A DNA stretch of 64,000 nucleotides from Halicephalobus mephisto. Its lineage: Eukaryota > Nematoda > Chromadorea > Rhabditida > Panagrolaimidae. A program made the position numbers and the translations under genes. Position 1 is the stretch's first letter. Each line of letters opens with the position of its first letter. The stretch is taken from the NCBI GenBank assembly GCA_009193035.1, contig SWDT01000086.1:1-64000 (forward strand), in the 5' to 3' direction. Below the pieces are notes generated by a model that saw only the letters and a program-made list of their open reading frames with translations, searched no databases and had not been told where the DNA came from. This document shows, piece by piece, positions 61,800-64,000 of the stretch.

Positions 61800-62290
61800 A
61801 ATATTTTAGTTGTTAAGAATGAATATGTGAAGACTACGCCGTTTTTCCAGTCCCAAAGAAAGAATCAGTTTGCATCGAAAGGCGACCATGGAAGGAATGC
61901 AGTCGGAGCGAGCACCTTGTCTCGCTCGTTTCTGAGACAGACAAACGAGGCATGCGTGATATGCGCGAGCGATTCGAGTCCGCGTTTTTACGAAACACGG
62001 ATTCTGCGATAACACGAATTATTTTTTAATTGCTTTAGGCATTTTAATTTTTAAAATTTTATTATAATAATAATATATATAAAAAAAATTTCATATTGAT
62101 TATCGATTTGGGAGAGGCAATTCCGGAAAAATTTTTTGATAATTTTTTGTACGAAAAACGTGTAATTTTTTGAGTGACGTAAAACAATCATAAAACTGTT
62201 CACACCTTTGAAGGCCAGACTTTCCAACTTGGCCGATGGAATGCAGTCGATCGACGGAAGCCCTGCTCGGCGAAGACTTTCCCAAAACAA
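61800..62290. other. Structured GC-rich islands upstream of the FERM gene
   Basis: 61815-62010 and 62205-62285 are unique and GC-rich, separated by AT-rich DNA. The first can form GAGCGAG/CTCGCTC and CTCGTTT/AAACGAG stems that overlap. The minus-strand readings of the two contain similar peptides (SDCIPSMVAF and IDCIPSAKLESLAF). They may be 5' exons or promoter DNA of the FERM gene, or a duplicated fragment; not resolved. Confidence 0.35.
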
Positions 62291-62309
62291 AAATGATTTT
62301 TAAGTCATT

Positions 62310-63230
62310 TCAAGAATTCAAACTTGTAAAAATTTCTAGATGATATCAGAGTTGTTTCAGAAGTGATCGTTTTAAGGACTTGAAATCGTAAAAAACAGAA
62401 ATAGGTTTGGAAATTACTTTTTAAGATCTTTTAAAATATTTAAAATAATAAAAATTCTATTTAAAATAAAAATTATCTAAAAATCGATCGTTTTAAGGAT
62501 TCAAACTTGTAAAAATTTCTAGATAATATCAGAGTTGTTTCAGAAGTGATCGTTTTAAGGACTTGAAATCGTAAAAAACAGAAATAAATTCGAAAGTTAC
62601 TTTTTAAAATCTTTTAAAACATTTAAAATAATAAAAATTCTATTTAAAGTAGAAATTACCTAAAAATCGATCGTTTTAAGGATTCAAATTTATAAAAAAC
62701 TTCAGTAAAAACAGAAATAAGTTTGGAAATTACTTTTTAAGATCTTTTAAAACATTTAAAATAATAAAAATTCTATTTAAAGTAGAAATTACCTAAAAAT
62801 CGATCGTTTTAAGGATTCAAACTTGTAAAAATTTCTAGATGATATCAGAATTGTTTCAGAAGTGATCGTTTTAAGGACTTGAAATTGTAAAAAATTTTAA
62901 TAAAAACAGAAATAGGTTTGGAAATTACTTTTTAAGGTCTTTTAAAATATTTAAAATAATAAAAATTCTGTTTAAAATAAAAATTACCTAAAAATCGATT
63001 GTTTCAAGAATTCAAATTTGTAAAAAATTTCAGTAAAAACAGAAATAAGTTTGGAAATTACTTTTTAAAATCTTTTAAAACATTTAAAATTACAAAAATT
63101 CTGTTTAAAATAAAAATTATCTAAAAATCGATCGTTTTAAGGACTTGAAGTCGTAAAAAACTTCTAATAAAAATAAAAGTTGTTTCAAAAATTATTTTTT
63201 GAGATCTTTTAAAATATTTAAAATTATAAA
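62310..63230. repeat. ~180-bp tandem repeat, about five copies
   Basis: Units with AAAAATCGATCGTTTTAAGG, ATTCAAACTTGTAAAAATTT, GATATCAGAGTTGTTTCAGA, GAAATTACTTTTTAAGATCT and AATAATAAAAATTCTATTTA. Some copies lack the GATATCAG segment. Confidence 0.9.
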
Positions 63231-64000
63231 AATTAAAATTAAAATTAAAAATTTCTTAAAAAATTCGAATTTTATAAATTCCAATTAAAATCGAAAATTT
63301 TTAAAAATGATTTTTTTAAAACTTTAAAAATTCAAAATCGTAAAAATTCCACCTAAAATTAAAATTTTCTCAGAAGTGATTATTTCGAAATCATTTAAAA
63401 TTTAAAATTTAAAATTTAAAATTTAAAATTTAAAAATTTAAAATTTAAATCGAATTTAAAAAATTTTCAAAGAACATTGAAAATCCAGAATCATAAAAAT
63501 TCCATTTAACGTAAAAAAAATTCAAAAAAGCTGTTTCGAAAGCATTTGAAGAATTTAGACCTCCGAAAATTCCAAATATAACTAAATTAAAGAAATTTTA
63601 AAAATTTTAAAAATAAAAAATTGAAATTTTTGAAATTATCTAAAAAATTCGGCTTTTTAGAAATTCTTAAAAAATCAGATTTCTCTAAAAAAAACAAATT
63701 TTAAGGTGATCTATGAAATGTGAAATTTCGATCAAGGTTATATTGATTAAAAAGTAGTTATTTTGAAACTATCTGAGGAATTTGGCTTTCCTGAAATTTC
63801 CAATAAGACCTGACAGGTGAGTTCTGAGATAAGAGACGCCAATTGCGCTCGTGATTTCTCCAGAAGTGGACTAATCTCGGAATGTTTTTAGAGAAAGCCG
63901 ATTGTGATAAAAACCAAAAATGGCTCATAAAATTGATCAATTTAAGCGATCAAAATTTATTTATTTTTTTCGAATTTTGAAGGATCATTTAAACTGTCAA
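63231..64000. other. Decayed AT-rich repeats and right edge of window
   Basis: 63231-63700 consists of diverged relatives of the preceding array and an AATTTAAAATTTAAA run at 63390-63450. 63810-63905 is a short unique GC-richer patch. No supported gene reaches the right edge. Confidence 0.4.

Noticed and set aside
61970..61990. Possible tRNA B-box GATTCGAGTCC
   Set aside because: The flanking T-stem pairs at only three of five positions and no A-box or acceptor stem fits at the right distance.

Overview
This window looks like nuclear DNA of a nematode, most likely a Caenorhabditis or close relative. Genes are split by introns with TTTTCAG-like acceptors, and several start codons sit a few bases after an orphan 3' splice site, as expected for spliced-leader trans-splicing. 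Three downstream genes start only 118-170 bp after an upstream stop, which suggests operons. Families typical of worms are present (MIG-18-like modules, an 89-aa BAF, DMAC2/DMAC2L LRR proteins), and the non-coding DNA carries dispersed motifs of the CGTGTCGAGACC type that I remember as common in Caenorhabditis introns. I cannot name the species.

Fifteen protein genes are supported and given exon by exon. Left part: hyls-1 and DMAC2L (+, probable operon) at 0.2-2.5 kb; MPI (+) at 8.3-10.3 kb; prmt-1 followed by an unrecognised helical protein (+, probable operon) at 11.3-13.5 kb. Middle: a secreted MIG-18-like protein (+) at 13.8-18.1 kb, a secreted two-CUB protein (-) at 19.0-22.3 kb, an Ig-like secreted or GPI-anchored protein (+) at 26.2-28.4 kb, and two ten-cysteine Ly6/three-finger proteins (+) at 31.4-32.2 and 37.2-37.6 kb. 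Right part: DMAC2-like and TRM5 (-) at 38.3-42.4 kb, baf-1, DGAT1 and a small possible XRCC4/PAXX-like protein (+) at 43.3-49.4 kb, an RNF216-like RBR ligase (+) at 50.3-53.2 kb, and a 1086-aa FERM protein (-) at 54.2-60.5 kb. Every splice model listed keeps the frame open and matches the expected family length where the family is known.

More than half of the window is AT-rich repeat. It includes many tandem arrays with 35-190 bp units, tetranucleotide-like arrays, and several inverted-repeat elements. The most striking are a 714-bp palindrome between two convergent genes with a smaller relative inside the RNF216-like intron, a dispersed element present in inverted copies on both sides of the first Ly6 gene with a third copy at 6.1 kb, three copies of a CAGT-ended 175-bp MITE, and an array of seven short hairpins at 7.65-8.06 kb. 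One decayed LINE reverse-transcriptase tail lies inside the Ig-like gene's intron.

The genes are mostly housekeeping (centriole, complex I assembly, mannose metabolism, arginine methylation, tRNA m1G37, chromatin/nuclear envelope, triacylglycerol synthesis, ubiquitin ligation) with a central block of small secreted or anchored extracellular proteins. No bacterial, viral or CRISPR feature was found.
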